A DNA stretch of 64,000 nt from Bacteroidota bacterium (GCA_030698405.1 JAUYMU010000005.1:109801-173800), one strand, 5' to 3'; counted from the first letter of the stretch, positions 32,973 through 42,972 are shown. The notes: generated by a model from the sequence alone, not told the origin. Program-made: numbers and translations.

Positions 32973-33170
32973 ATGAACTTATTAATTATTGCCGGTATTA
33001 TTGGACCTCAGGAACTGATTATTGTATTGGTTGTAGTTGTCCTGATGTTTGGCGGAACCAAAATTCCTGAATTGATGAAAGGCCTTGGCAAAGGAATAAA
33101 GGAATTTAAGAACGCCTCAAAATCGGAGGAGGACGAAGCAAAAAAGGATGCTGAAAAAATTGAAAAATAA
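32973..33170 (+). CDS. tatA: Twin-arginine translocase subunit TatA
   Basis: Encodes 65 residues: a single N-terminal membrane helix, the F-G-G-T-K-I-P-E-L hinge, the amphipathic K-G-L-G-K-G-I-K-E-F-K helix and a charged tail. It forms the Tat pore with TatC, which is not in this window. The glycosidase at 23778-25868 carries a Tat signal and is a likely client. TACTTTTG at 32940-32947 is a possible -7 box. Confidence 0.94.
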   Translation: MNLLIIAGIIGPQELIIVLVVVVLMFGGTKIPELMKGLGKGIKEFKNASKSEEDEAKKDAEKIEK

Positions 33171-33183
33171 TAAGTATGAAAAT

Positions 33184-33206
33184 CCCGCACAGCGGGGTTT
33201 TTTTTT
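33184..33206 (+). terminator. Terminator after tatA
   Basis: CCCGC (33184-33188) pairs with GCGGG (33192-33196), followed by nine T from 33198. Confidence 0.8.
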
Positions 33207-33306
33207 GCCTTTTAGCTTCATTGCAAATCAGGCTTTTGTATGTCTCTGATATTCTTTATTCTGGTAAGGTTTTTGAGGCAGCAGCCACACACAAAACATT
33301 ATAGCC

Positions 33307-34344
33307 ATGAAACGAATTATGCTGAAATTTTCTGCTTTGTTTTTTTTAACCTTCGTTTTATTTTCCTGCAACCTTGAAAAAGGCGCAAAAATGGAAACCA
33401 TTACCGGTAAATCCAACGAAGTTGTAATTGTAATTGGCAAGGAAGTGTGGACTGGCAAGGTTGGATCGGCGATCCGGCAGTCACTCGCTCAGCCGCAGGC
33501 ATCACTTCCGCAGGAAGAACCTATTTTTTCGCTGATAAATGTACCTCCTGAAGCATTTATAAATATTTTTAAGACAAGCCGCAATCTTATTACGGTTAAA
33601 ATATCGCCAACGAACACCAATCCAAAAGTTGAATTTACCAATGATGTTTATGCCTACCCACAGGCGGTGGTAAATATTCAGGCAACTTCGTCCGAAAATT
33701 TCGAGGAGATGTTCAATGCGAACAGTGAAAAAATAATTGGATTTTTCCTGAAAGCCGAAAAGGATCGTTTAAAGAAAACTTATAAGGATGCGCATGATAA
33801 ATCGGTTTACAATACCTTGCTAAAGGATTTTAATCTGAAACTTTATGTGCCCACAGGATTTAAAATTGTAAAGAAAGATTCGAATTTTGTCTGGATCAGA
33901 TACGATACGCCCCTGATTACCCAAAACATTGTTCTGTATTCTTATCCGTATGATTCTGACAGTACTTTTACACCCGGATATCAGTTGGGCAAACGTAATC
34001 TGATGATGAAAGCCAATGTTGCAGGACCACTTCCGGGAAGTTACATGACCACCGAAATGGAAATTCCTATGGATTTCAATATTCTGAATTACAACGGGAA
34101 TTATGCCTCTGAAATGCGTGGTTTGTGGAGGGTTGAGAAAGATTTCATGGGCGGTCCTTTTGTTAGTCTGGCGGTTTTGGATGCCAGCCGGCGTCGAATC
34201 GTTACAGTTGAAGGAAATGTTTATGCCCCGAAAAATTCCAAACGAAATTATTTACGACAAGTTGAGGCGATGATTTATTCGCTTGAATTTCCGGCACAGG
34301 CAATTAGTGACAAAATAACCAAACAACTCGAAAGCGGAAATTAG
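33307..34344 (+). CDS. DUF4837 lipoprotein
   Basis: A 345-residue protein with a lipoprotein signal: hydrophobic N-terminus and lipobox L-F-S-C at about residue 21. The mature part matches the Bacteroidota DUF4837 family as I recall it (K-S-N-E-V-V-I-V-I-G-K-E-x-W, then R-N-L-I-T-V-K-I). Function unknown; probably outer-membrane or periplasmic. Confidence 0.85.
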   Translation: MKRIMLKFSALFFLTFVLFSCNLEKGAKMETITGKSNEVVIVIGKEVWTGKVGSAIRQSLAQPQASLPQEEPIFSLINVPPEAFINIFKTSRNLITVKISPTNTNPKVEFTNDVYAYPQAVVNIQATSSENFEEMFNANSEKIIGFFLKAEKDRLKKTYKDAHDKSVYNTLLKDFNLKLYVPTGFKIVKKDSNFVWIRYDTPLITQNIVLYSYPYDSDSTFTPGYQLGKRNLMMKANVAGPLPGSYMTTEMEIPMDFNILNYNGNYASEMRGLWRVEKDFMGGPFVSLAVLDASRRRIVTVEGNVYAPKNSKRNYLRQVEAMIYSLEFPAQAISDKITKQLESGN

Positions 34345-34348
34345 AAGA

Positions 34349-34418
34349 GTTCGAAGTATCTGGAGTGCCTAAAGTTTCGAAACAACTTTAGGCACTTCGC
34401 ATTTCAGGCACTTCGAAC
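34349..34418. repeat. Nested inverted repeat between convergent genes
   Basis: GTTCGAAGT (34349-34357) pairs with ACTTCGAAC (34410-34418), and AGTGCCTAAAGT (34364-34375) with ACTTTAGGCACT (34385-34396). The sequence also repeats GGCACTTCG directly (34391-34399, 34407-34415). It may serve both flanking genes as a terminator. Confidence 0.8.
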
Positions 34419-34425
34419 TTCGTTA

Positions 34426-36771
34426 TTAAAAGAAATCTTCGGAAGTATCAAGGTCTTGTTCAATGCTTTCCGGATCATTGCAGTTTAGGTTTACATTGAA
34501 ATTGGCAGGCCGTATAAATACACTTTCATCAGTGTAAGGTAAACTCTTATCGGCGTAAACCTTTTTCATGTAATATCCCCAGATTGGGAGTGCCATGCTT
34601 GCTCCCTGTCCCGATTGCAGATCCTCGAAATGAATACTTCTCAACTCAGCGCCTGTCCACGAACCATTAACCAATTGCGGTGTGATTCCGATAAACCAGC
34701 CATCCGACTGATTTTGTGTTGTTCCGGTTTTAGCGGCAATCTGGCCTTTGAAGCCGCCATACTCAGGCTTCCAGCGCAATCTTCCTCCCGATCCGGCATC
34801 TACTACGCCGCGCATCAGTTCAATCATCAGGTAAGCTGTTTGCTCATCAATCGCATCATGTCTTTCGGGTCTGAATGTCGAAATCACATTTCCATGACGG
34901 TCTTCGATACGGGTTACGAAAATTGGTTGTGTATAAACGCCTTTGTTGGCAAATGAACTGTATGCGCCAACCATCTCGTAAAGTGTAATATCGGCAGTAC
35001 CCAGAAACATTGCCGGAACCGGGTCAATCGGACTGTAAACGCCCATTTTCCTCATCACATCGGCCACCGCCTGCGGATTGAACTGTTTCATCACCCAGGC
35101 CGAAACCTGGTTTACCGAATGTGCCAGTCCCCATTTCAGGGTAACCATTTTGTCATCGAATTTTGTTTTTCCTGAATTTCTTGCCTCCCAAATACGTCCG
35201 TCAGACAAAATAAATTGTTGTTTCACATTTGGCACTTTGCTGCACGGCGAAAGTCCGTTCTGCATGGCCAGTGTGTATAAAAAGGGCTTTACCGTCGATC
35301 CAACCTGTCTTTTTCCGCCCTTAACCATATCGTACATAAAATGACGGTAATCTGGTCCGCCAACATAGGCTTTTACATGTCCGGTATTAATTTCCATCGA
35401 CATAAAAGAAGAGCGGAAATAGCTGTAATAATATTTTATAGAGTCAAGCGGGGTCATGGTAGTATCGCGGTCGCCTTTGTAGGAAAACACTGACATTTCA
35501 ACCGGTGTATCAAATATTGTTTTGATTTCGTCCCAGGATTTACCGGCTTGTTTTGCAATGTGGTATCGTTCAGTCTGTTTAATCGATTGTTCCAATATTT
35601 TTTCAATGGATTCACCGGTCATTGTATTTGAGAACGGCTTGTTTTTTAATTTTTTCAAATGCTTGTTAAAGGCAGGCTGTAAATTGTTTTTCAGGTGGGT
35701 GGTCACTGCTTCCTCTGCATACTTTTGCATACGCGAGTCGATGGTTGTAACAATACGGATACCGTCGCGGTATAAATTGTACGAAGAACCATCCAGTTTT
35801 TTGTTTTTATTGCACCATCCATACAATGGATTCATTTCCCATTCAACCGAGTCTTCCCTGAATTTTTGCATTTGCCAGGCGGCATAATCAGTTCGGACAG
35901 GTTTTCTTGCATTCATTGCAATACGCAGGTATTCCCTGAAATAAGGCGCCAGTCCGGTTTTGAAATCCACTTTGTGGTAGTCGAGTCCGAGCGGCAATGC
36001 TTTTGCCGAATCACGAACTGATTTCGATATATACCCGTATTTCTGCATTTGTGACAATACCACGTTCCGGCGTTGAAGTGTAAGTTCGGCGCGCCTTACA
36101 GGATTGTACAGGGAGGAGTTTTTTGCCATCCCGACCAGCATGGCAGCTTGTTCGAGCCGGAGCGAATCCGGGCTTGTATTAAAATAGATGGCTGCTGCCG
36201 ATTTAATTCCTACAGCAAGGTTCAAAAAATCATATTTATTAAGGTACATCGTGAGGATTTCCTCTTTGGTGTAACTTTTTTCCAGTTTCACAGCAATTAC
36301 CCATTCTTTAAATTTCCGTATAATAAGCTCAAATTTATTGTCGAGGACATCTCGTGGGAAAAGCATTTTGGCCAGTTGCTGGCTGATTGTACTACCTCCT
36401 CCTGATTTGCTGTCGGCAGTAAGTATGCCTTTAAATACCCTGAAAAGACCTCTGATATCGATTCCTGAATGTTCAAAAAACCTGACATCTTCGGTCGCGA
36501 TAAGTGCATTCAGCAGTTGAGGACTAAATTCTTCATAGTTGACAAAAGTTCTGTTTTCCATGAAATATTTTCCCAGAATGACACTATCGGCAGAAACTAC
36601 CTCGGAGGCCAGCAAACTTTCAGGATTTTCCAAATCTTCAAAAGTTGGCATGAAACCAAGCCAGCCTTGAGCAATCATGAAGAACAACAAAAAAACGGCT
36701 GCAACGCCTGAAGCAAATGTAATCCAAAATATTCGGATGTATTTTTTGAAGCTTGAAATATCTCTTTCCAT
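34426..36771 (-). CDS. Bifunctional penicillin-binding protein 1A (glycosyltransferase + transpeptidase)
   Basis: A 781-residue peptidoglycan synthase with an N-terminal membrane anchor (about residues 13-35). The GT51 domain has A-T-E-D-V-R-F-F-E-H-S-G and G-G-S-T-I-S-Q-Q-L-A-K. The transpeptidase has S-T-V-K (S-x-x-K), S-V-N and K-T-G-T. It ends in a short acidic tail. Monocistronic on the minus strand. Confidence 0.95.
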   Translation of the reverse strand: MERDISSFKKYIRIFWITFASGVAAVFLLFFMIAQGWLGFMPTFEDLENPESLLASEVVSADSVILGKYFMENRTFVNYEEFSPQLLNALIATEDVRFFEHSGIDIRGLFRVFKGILTADSKSGGGSTISQQLAKMLFPRDVLDNKFELIIRKFKEWVIAVKLEKSYTKEEILTMYLNKYDFLNLAVGIKSAAAIYFNTSPDSLRLEQAAMLVGMAKNSSLYNPVRRAELTLQRRNVVLSQMQKYGYISKSVRDSAKALPLGLDYHKVDFKTGLAPYFREYLRIAMNARKPVRTDYAAWQMQKFREDSVEWEMNPLYGWCNKNKKLDGSSYNLYRDGIRIVTTIDSRMQKYAEEAVTTHLKNNLQPAFNKHLKKLKNKPFSNTMTGESIEKILEQSIKQTERYHIAKQAGKSWDEIKTIFDTPVEMSVFSYKGDRDTTMTPLDSIKYYYSYFRSSFMSMEINTGHVKAYVGGPDYRHFMYDMVKGGKRQVGSTVKPFLYTLAMQNGLSPCSKVPNVKQQFILSDGRIWEARNSGKTKFDDKMVTLKWGLAHSVNQVSAWVMKQFNPQAVADVMRKMGVYSPIDPVPAMFLGTADITLYEMVGAYSSFANKGVYTQPIFVTRIEDRHGNVISTFRPERHDAIDEQTAYLMIELMRGVVDAGSGGRLRWKPEYGGFKGQIAAKTGTTQNQSDGWFIGITPQLVNGSWTGAELRSIHFEDLQSGQGASMALPIWGYYMKKVYADKSLPYTDESVFIRPANFNVNLNCNDPESIEQDLDTSEDFF

Positions 36772-36888
36772 TCAAAAATGATTTCGGTTTTAGCCGTCAA
36801 AGATAATGAAACCCTGCATAAATCCATTTGTTGGAATTTGATCACTAAAAGGAGTTCTTATAAATATGAATTTAAAGTTTATTGGATT

Positions 36889-36896
36889 TAATTTTG
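36889..36896 (+). promoter_or_regulatory. Candidate -7 box of topA
   Basis: TAATTTTG fits TAnnTTTG, 68 bases before the chosen topA ATG. Confidence 0.4.
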
Positions 36897-36963
36897 ATCT
36901 TAGCGTTTCATTTTCTTTAATTTGCACAAAATTTCAAATTCAGTAAGAACAATAAAACGATAT

Positions 36964-39288
36964 ATGTACGAAAATCTGGTAATTGTAGAGTCACCTGCCA
37001 AAGCAAAAACGATAGAGAAATTTTTGGGGAAGGATTTTTTTGTTACCTCCAGCATGGGGCATATCAGGGATCTCGAGAAAAAGGATTTCGGAATTGACAT
37101 TCAAAATGATTTCACTCCGAAATACGAAATATCATCTGATAAGAAAAAGATAGTTGCCGAACTCCGGAAACTTTCCAAAGAATCGAACATGGTTTGGCTG
37201 GCATCTGACGAGGACCGCGAGGGAGAAGCCATTTCGTGGCACCTGATGGAAACATTGGGCCTCAAACCTGAAAAGACCAAACGGATTGTTTTTCATGAGA
37301 TTACGAAGGAAGCAATCCTGAAGGCTATTCAGAATCCGCGTCCACTCGACATTAATCTGGTGAATGCCCAGCAGGCCCGAAGGGTGCTCGACCGGATAGT
37401 AGGTTTTGAGGTTTCTCCGGTTTTGTGGAAAAAGGTAAAGCCATCGTTGTCAGCAGGACGTGTGCAATCGGTGGCTGTCCGGTTTATTGTTGAACGCGAG
37501 CGCGAGATTCACAACTTCACTTCCACTGCGGCATTCAGGGTTTCAGCCAGTTTTCTGGTTCCTGAAAATGATGGCAGAATTTCGGAATTGAAAGCTGACC
37601 TTAACAAGCGGTTTGATACAAAAGACGAAGCATATGCCTTTCTGGGAAAATGTAAAGAGGCTGAATTTCAGATTAGTGATGTAGTAAAAAAACCGGGAAG
37701 AAGGTCTCCGGCAGCACCATTTATTACTTCTACACTGCAACAGGAAGCCAGCCGCAAACTCGGATTTTCAGTTTCACAAACCATGAGTGTTGCCCAGAAA
37801 TTGTACGAATCGGGAAAAATCACCTACATGCGTACCGATTCTGTAACTCTTTCGGACATGGCAATTGGCACTGCCAAACAGAAAATCATCAGTATGCTTG
37901 GCGAAAAGTACCATCAGTTCAGGCAATACAAAAATAAATCGAAAGGGGCACAGGAAGCGCATGAGGCGATCCGTCCGACCTACATCGACAATGAAGAAAT
38001 TTCGGGAACCAATCAGGAGAAAAAATTGTACGACCTGATTTGGAAACGCACCATTGCCTCGCAAATGGCAGAAGCTGAACTCGAGAAAACCACCGTCACC
38101 ATTGATATTTCAACTGTTCCTGAAAAATTTGTTGCTTCGGGAGAAGTTTTGATTTTTGACGGTTTTCTGGTGGTGTATATTGAATCGGACGATGAGGAAG
38201 ATCAAAATGGCGGAACGAAAGGATTGTTGCCTCCCATGACTGTCAATCAGGTACTCCGGGCGGATAAAATTCATGCTACCGAACGATTTACACTGAAACC
38301 ACCACGATATACCGAAGCCAGCCTGGTTAAAAAACTTGAAGAACAAGGTATAGGCAGACCATCTACTTATGCGCCCATTATCACAACGGTGCAAAACCGC
38401 GGATATGTTGTAAAGGAAGACCGGGCAGGAACCGAACGTCCGTTTACCGAACTCATTTTATCAGGAAAAAAAATTACTGAAAAAAATAAGAAAGAACAGA
38501 CCGGCGCCGAAAAATCAAAATTATTTCCAACCGACATCGGAATGGTTGTGACAGATTTTTTGATGAAATACTTTGATCTGATCATGGACTATAATTTTAC
38601 CGCCAAAGTTGAATTGGAATTTGACGAAATTGCTGAAGGACAATTGGTCTGGAATGAAATGATGCGCAGTTTTTATGATCCATTTCATGCAAAAGTTGAA
38701 GGAGCTTTGGCTGAAGCGGAACGTGCCAATGGAGTCCGGATATTGGGTATTGATCCAACTTCAGGAAGAGAATTGTCGGTTCGAATCGGGCGTTTTGGCC
38801 CGGTGGCTCAATTGGGCGAAGTAGTTGAAGGTGGCGAAAAACCGCTGTTTGCCAGTCTGCGTGCCGGTCAGCATTTGGAAACTTTAAGCATTGAAGAGGC
38901 ACTCGAACTGTTCAAGTTGCCGCGAACCGTTGGTGAATATGAAGGGAAATCGGTAACGGTGGCCATTGGTCGGTTTGGTCCGTACGTGAGGCACAACAGT
39001 ATTTTTGTTTCACTCGAAAAGGATGTTGACGATCCATACACTGTTGAACTGGACCGGGCAATTGAGTTGATTGAGGCAAAACGTGAAAAGGATAAAAATG
39101 CAGTTATTAAAGTATTCGATGAAAATCCGGAAGTCAGGCTTTTGAACGGAAGATGGGGGCCTTACATTTCGTTTAAGAAGAACAACTACAAAATCCCAAA
39201 ATCCACTGATGCCACCAAGCTTACACTTGATGATTGTTTGCAGTTGATTGAAAAGCAACCCGCGGCTAAAAAAAGCCGGAAAAAATAA
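36964..39288 (+). CDS. topA: DNA topoisomerase I (type IA)
   Basis: A 774-residue enzyme relaxing negative supercoils. Toprim domain: V-I-V-E-S-P-A-K-A-K-T and D-E-D-R-E-G-E-A-I; active-site Tyr in I-T-Y-M-R-T-D-S. The C-terminal part lacks the Zn-ribbon cysteines of E. coli TopA and instead has G-R-F-G-P / G-R-W-G-P repeats (TopA C-terminal repeats). The ATG at 36964 gives the family N-terminus; 14 extra upstream codons are open but unlike the family. Confidence 0.96.
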   Translation: MYENLVIVESPAKAKTIEKFLGKDFFVTSSMGHIRDLEKKDFGIDIQNDFTPKYEISSDKKKIVAELRKLSKESNMVWLASDEDREGEAISWHLMETLGLKPEKTKRIVFHEITKEAILKAIQNPRPLDINLVNAQQARRVLDRIVGFEVSPVLWKKVKPSLSAGRVQSVAVRFIVEREREIHNFTSTAAFRVSASFLVPENDGRISELKADLNKRFDTKDEAYAFLGKCKEAEFQISDVVKKPGRRSPAAPFITSTLQQEASRKLGFSVSQTMSVAQKLYESGKITYMRTDSVTLSDMAIGTAKQKIISMLGEKYHQFRQYKNKSKGAQEAHEAIRPTYIDNEEISGTNQEKKLYDLIWKRTIASQMAEAELEKTTVTIDISTVPEKFVASGEVLIFDGFLVVYIESDDEEDQNGGTKGLLPPMTVNQVLRADKIHATERFTLKPPRYTEASLVKKLEEQGIGRPSTYAPIITTVQNRGYVVKEDRAGTERPFTELILSGKKITEKNKKEQTGAEKSKLFPTDIGMVVTDFLMKYFDLIMDYNFTAKVELEFDEIAEGQLVWNEMMRSFYDPFHAKVEGALAEAERANGVRILGIDPTSGRELSVRIGRFGPVAQLGEVVEGGEKPLFASLRAGQHLETLSIEEALELFKLPRTVGEYEGKSVTVAIGRFGPYVRHNSIFVSLEKDVDDPYTVELDRAIELIEAKREKDKNAVIKVFDENPEVRLLNGRWGPYISFKKNNYKIPKSTDATKLTLDDCLQLIEKQPAAKKSRKK

Positions 39289-39294
39289 ATTTTT

Positions 39295-39325
39295 CGGGCA
39301 GGTAATTTTATTGCTTGCCCGTTTT
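39295..39325 (+). terminator. Terminator after topA
   Basis: CGGGCA (39295-39300) pairs with TGCCCG (39316-39321), with a weak inner pairing, then TTTT. Confidence 0.7.
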
Positions 39326-39366
39326 ATTTAAAAGTGTATTTTCAAAGCCTTATAATTTATTTTTAA

Positions 39367-40530
39367 ATGGACTTGCTGCATTATTTTAATCCTGTTGATT
39401 TCGAGAAGTTTGAATTTGCTGAGTGGGCCAATAATAAGCTTTCGTTGGGAACACTTCTTCAGAAGAACAGGGAAAAACTCAAGCTCGAAAAAGCCGAATT
39501 GGTTATTATTGGCGTTGAGGAGGATCGGAATTCGCTGGTTGCCGGAGCAGGAAAAGCCCCGGACGAAATTCGAAAGCACTTATATAACCTGAACAGAATA
39601 GGTCCGAGGTTGAAAATTCTCGATCTTGGCAACCTGAAAACAGGAAATAGTGTCAATGATTCGTACTTTGCATTGCGCGATATCTGCGAACATTTTCTTG
39701 AAAATAAACAAATACTTATCGTTTTGGGAGGAAGCCAGGATTTGACCTTCGGAATAACAAAAGCATTTGAAGGAAGGTTATTCAATCTGGTAACCCTTGA
39801 TCCTAAACTGGATTTTCGTAAAGGGGTAAAAACCATCAATTCAGAAAATTACCTGAACCTTATTTTCGAGAAACAGAAAAATCTTTATTCATATACTGCA
39901 TTGGGGTATCAGAATTATTTTGTTGATGCTACCGAACTCGATCAGTTCAACGATTTTTACTTCGATGTAAAACGACTTGGACAGGTTCGGTATGACCTGA
40001 CATCAACCGAACCAATTCTGCGGAATGCGAATATTTTCAGCTTCGACCTGAATGCTGTCCGTTATCAGGATGCCCCCGGTCAATCATTCGCATCGCCCAA
40101 CGGACTTTATTCTGAAGAAGCCTGCCAGATCGCCCGGTATGCCGGAACAAGCGATGGGTTAAATATTGCCGGATTTTTCAATTTAATTCCTGAAAGGGAC
40201 TTGTCAGAAAGTTCGTCAAAGCTGATGGCACAGATAGTCTGGCATTTTCTGGATGGGTTTTTCAATCGCAAGCCGGAAGATCCGCTGGAGGATTCAGATA
40301 ATTTTAATCAATTTATTGTTGATATGTCGGATGTTGACATGACACTGGTGTTTTTTCAGAGCAGAATATCAGGCCGGTGGTGGTTGGAAATTTCAGATGA
40401 AGAGAAAAAGAAGAAAGGGATGTATGTAATTCCTTGTGATGAAGAAGATTATAGCAAAGCATCACACGGTGAAATCCCTGACAGATGGTGGAAAAATATC
40501 CGAAAAATGCACAAAAGACAAAATAAATGA
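39367..40530 (+). CDS. Arginase/agmatinase-fold protein with altered metal site, next to T9SS genes
   Basis: A 387-residue protein of the ureohydrolase (formimidoylglutamase-like) fold: A-G-x-G-K-A-P-D-E-I-R-K-H-L-Y near residue 65, L-V-L-G-G-S-Q-D-L where active enzymes have G-G-D-H, L-D-P-K-L-D-F where they have D-A-H-x-D, and F-D-L-N-A-V-R-Y-Q-D-A-P where they have S-x-D-x-D-x-x-D-P. Several Mn ligands are thus replaced, so it may not be a hydrolase. It precedes porP by 109 bases on the same strand; I recall this association as common near T9SS loci but cannot verify it here. Confidence 0.8.
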   Translation: MDLLHYFNPVDFEKFEFAEWANNKLSLGTLLQKNREKLKLEKAELVIIGVEEDRNSLVAGAGKAPDEIRKHLYNLNRIGPRLKILDLGNLKTGNSVNDSYFALRDICEHFLENKQILIVLGGSQDLTFGITKAFEGRLFNLVTLDPKLDFRKGVKTINSENYLNLIFEKQKNLYSYTALGYQNYFVDATELDQFNDFYFDVKRLGQVRYDLTSTEPILRNANIFSFDLNAVRYQDAPGQSFASPNGLYSEEACQIARYAGTSDGLNIAGFFNLIPERDLSESSSKLMAQIVWHFLDGFFNRKPEDPLEDSDNFNQFIVDMSDVDMTLVFFQSRISGRWWLEISDEEKKKKGMYVIPCDEEDYSKASHGEIPDRWWKNIRKMHKRQNK

Positions 40531-40639
40531 TTTTAAAATACGTTCAGTGACTTTAGATAATATCTCTTTTTGTGAACTGTAAAAAATTAATGCTTTAGTT
40601 TACGCTATCAGGGCGAATTCAAGTCGCAACAGTGTTTTT

Positions 40640-41581
40640 ATGAAAAAAATATTTTGCTTTTTATTTTTATATATAATAGCTATATTAGCCGCGATTGCTC
40701 AGCAAGATCCGCAGTTCACTTTTAACCGGATGACACAGTTATCGGTTAATCCGGGCTATGCTGGCAGTAGTGGAATGGTAAATGGCTTAATTTTAAATCG
40801 TTATCAGTGGGATGGCATTCCGGGAGCCCCAAAAACACTGTTGTTTAGTGTTGAATCCGGGACTGAATTATTTGGAATAAATAGTGGCGTTGGGCTGAAT
40901 ATTATCAGTGATGAGTTGGGATTTCAAAAAAATATTGCAGTTAGTTTCGATTATGCATACCGAAAGGTGACTAAATGGGGAAATTTGGGCATTGGTGCAT
41001 CAGCCGGATTTTACAACATGGCAATAAATGGAGACTGGTATATTCCGGATGGCGATATGTTTGATCCGACTACTGATCCTGGAATTCCACAGAATGATGT
41101 TAGTCAATTGGCGTTTGATTTGGGCTTTGGCATATTTCTAAAATCAAACGATTATTATATTGGGGCGTCTGTTACACATTTAAACCAGGCCTCTATTGTT
41201 TTTTCAGATCAGGCCAGTACCTATTTAGCCAGACATTATTATCTGTCGGCAGGGTACAATATCAGTCTTTCTGATCCGTTATTTGAAATACGACCATCAG
41301 TTCTGTTTAAAACTGATATGGTTGCTTTTCAGGCAGATATTGCAGTTGATGTGGTTTACAAAGACAGATATTCTGCCGGATTAAATTATCGGATCAACGA
41401 TGCAATTGGTGTTCTTTTAGGATTTGAATTGATAAACGGAATGCGAATTGGATATGCATACGATATAATGACATCTGCATTGTCAGGTTACGGAAACGGT
41501 TCGCATGAAATATTTATTGGATACAGTTTCGATTTGGGCAAAAACAGAAGTAAGAAATACAAGAGTGTGAGATTTTTATAA
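40640..41581 (+). CDS. porP: T9SS outer-membrane protein, PorP/SprF family
   Basis: A 313-residue beta-barrel-like protein with a signal peptide ending A-I-A-Q-Q-D-P-Q. The mature N-terminus Q-D-P-Q-F-T-x-N-x-M-x-Q-L-S-V-N-P-G-Y-A-G is the PorP/SprF signature, and the end has repeated aromatic strand patterns. It anchors or links the T9SS to the surface or to particular cargo. First gene before gldK, 30 bases apart. Confidence 0.93.
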   Translation: MKKIFCFLFLYIIAILAAIAQQDPQFTFNRMTQLSVNPGYAGSSGMVNGLILNRYQWDGIPGAPKTLLFSVESGTELFGINSGVGLNIISDELGFQKNIAVSFDYAYRKVTKWGNLGIGASAGFYNMAINGDWYIPDGDMFDPTTDPGIPQNDVSQLAFDLGFGIFLKSNDYYIGASVTHLNQASIVFSDQASTYLARHYYLSAGYNISLSDPLFEIRPSVLFKTDMVAFQADIAVDVVYKDRYSAGLNYRINDAIGVLLGFELINGMRIGYAYDIMTSALSGYGNGSHEIFIGYSFDLGKNRSKKYKSVRFL

Positions 41582-41611
41582 GGAAATTTAGAAGCAATAT
41601 ATAGCTGAAAT

Positions 41612-42949
41612 ATGAAAAAACTTTTTTCTATTGGGTTAGTTATTTTGATGGCCGCGACTTTAAATAGTTGCAGCAAATCAGGTAACGGTGAACTAACAGG
41701 GGTTAAGGGAAGAGGGAAATGGTTTGAACCTACTCCTTACGGAATGACTTTTGTGAAAAGAGGATCTTTTAATCTTGGTCCCAACGACCAGGATGTAACT
41801 TCTTCAAATACATCTTCAAAAACGGTTTCTGTTGATGCCTTTTGGATTGATGACACTGAGATCACCAACAACGAATACAGACAGTTTATTCAATGGGTGC
41901 GCGATTCAATTGCCAGAACATTGCTGTCGGATCAGTTTCCTGAATTTATGATTACTGAAGATCGGAAAGGAAATCCGGTTGATCCACCCCGTATCAATTG
42001 GGATGAAAAACTTGAATGGAACAATCCAGACTATTCAGAAGCGCTTGAGGAAATGTTTGTTCCTGAGAATGAACGTTTTTTCAAGAAAAGAGAAATCGAT
42101 GCGCGTAAATTATTTTACGAATTCCATTGGATTGACCTTAAGCAAGCAGCACGAAGAATGAATATGTACAATTATGAAACTCAAAACTATAACGGTACAG
42201 TTATAAATGCCAAAGGCGAAGAAGAAGCCATTCAGAACCGTGCCTCTTTCATCTTGCGTGACCAGACTCCTATTTATCCTGACACCTTGTGCTGGATACG
42301 GGATTTTACTTTTTCTTACAATGAACCCTGGGCAACCCGATATTTCTGGCATCCGGGATTTGACGATTATCCGGTGGTTGGTGTTACCTGGAAACAAGCC
42401 AAGGCATTCTGTCATTGGAGAACCAAACTTTTGAATGATCTTCTTGCTTCAAGAAAGGAAGCTACCTTGCACGATTACCGTTTACCAAGCGAGGTTGAAT
42501 GGGAATATGCTGCGAGAGGAGATAAACAATTATCAATGTTTCCGTGGGGAGGTTATTATACCCGTGAAAAAGACGGATCATTTATGGCCAACTTCAAACC
42601 TTTAAGGGGAAATTATGTAGAAGACGGTGGAATGGCGACCATGAAGGTTGGAAGTTATGGGCCAAATGATTTTGGAATTTACGATATGTCCGGCAATGTT
42701 GCTGAATGGACCAGTTCTGCTTACGATGAGGCTTCTTACCAATACATCAATGATTTTAATCCGAATTTCGAATACAATGCAAAACCCGATGATGCGCCTG
42801 CGATGAAACGAAAAGTTACACGTGGAGGATCGTGGAAAGATATTTCTGCCTATTTGCAGGTATCTACCAGAAGTTTTGAATACCAGGATACCACCAAATC
42901 ATACATTGGTTTCCGTTGTGTTCGTTCTTCATTTGGAAATGAATTTTAA
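41612..42949 (+). CDS. gldK: T9SS ring lipoprotein GldK/PorK
   Basis: A 445-residue lipoprotein (lipobox L-N-S-C at about residue 20) with a formylglycine-generating-enzyme-like (SUMF1) fold: Y-G-M-T-F-V-K-R-G-S-F, D-D-T-E-I-T-N-N-E-Y-R-Q-F, the R-L-P-S-E-V-E-W-E-Y-A-A-R-G and S-G-N-V-A-E-W segments and the end F-R-C-V-R-S. With GldN it builds the large ring under the outer membrane. A paralogue lies four genes downstream at 46444. Confidence 0.95.
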   Translation: MKKLFSIGLVILMAATLNSCSKSGNGELTGVKGRGKWFEPTPYGMTFVKRGSFNLGPNDQDVTSSNTSSKTVSVDAFWIDDTEITNNEYRQFIQWVRDSIARTLLSDQFPEFMITEDRKGNPVDPPRINWDEKLEWNNPDYSEALEEMFVPENERFFKKREIDARKLFYEFHWIDLKQAARRMNMYNYETQNYNGTVINAKGEEEAIQNRASFILRDQTPIYPDTLCWIRDFTFSYNEPWATRYFWHPGFDDYPVVGVTWKQAKAFCHWRTKLLNDLLASRKEATLHDYRLPSEVEWEYAARGDKQLSMFPWGGYYTREKDGSFMANFKPLRGNYVEDGGMATMKVGSYGPNDFGIYDMSGNVAEWTSSAYDEASYQYINDFNPNFEYNAKPDDAPAMKRKVTRGGSWKDISAYLQVSTRSFEYQDTTKSYIGFRCVRSSFGNEF

Positions 42950-42972
42950 TTACCACTTATAATACTGATCAC

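Noticed and set aside
34615..36520. Several plus-strand ORFs opposite the PBP gene
   Set aside because: They are antisense shadows of a strongly conserved minus-strand coding region.
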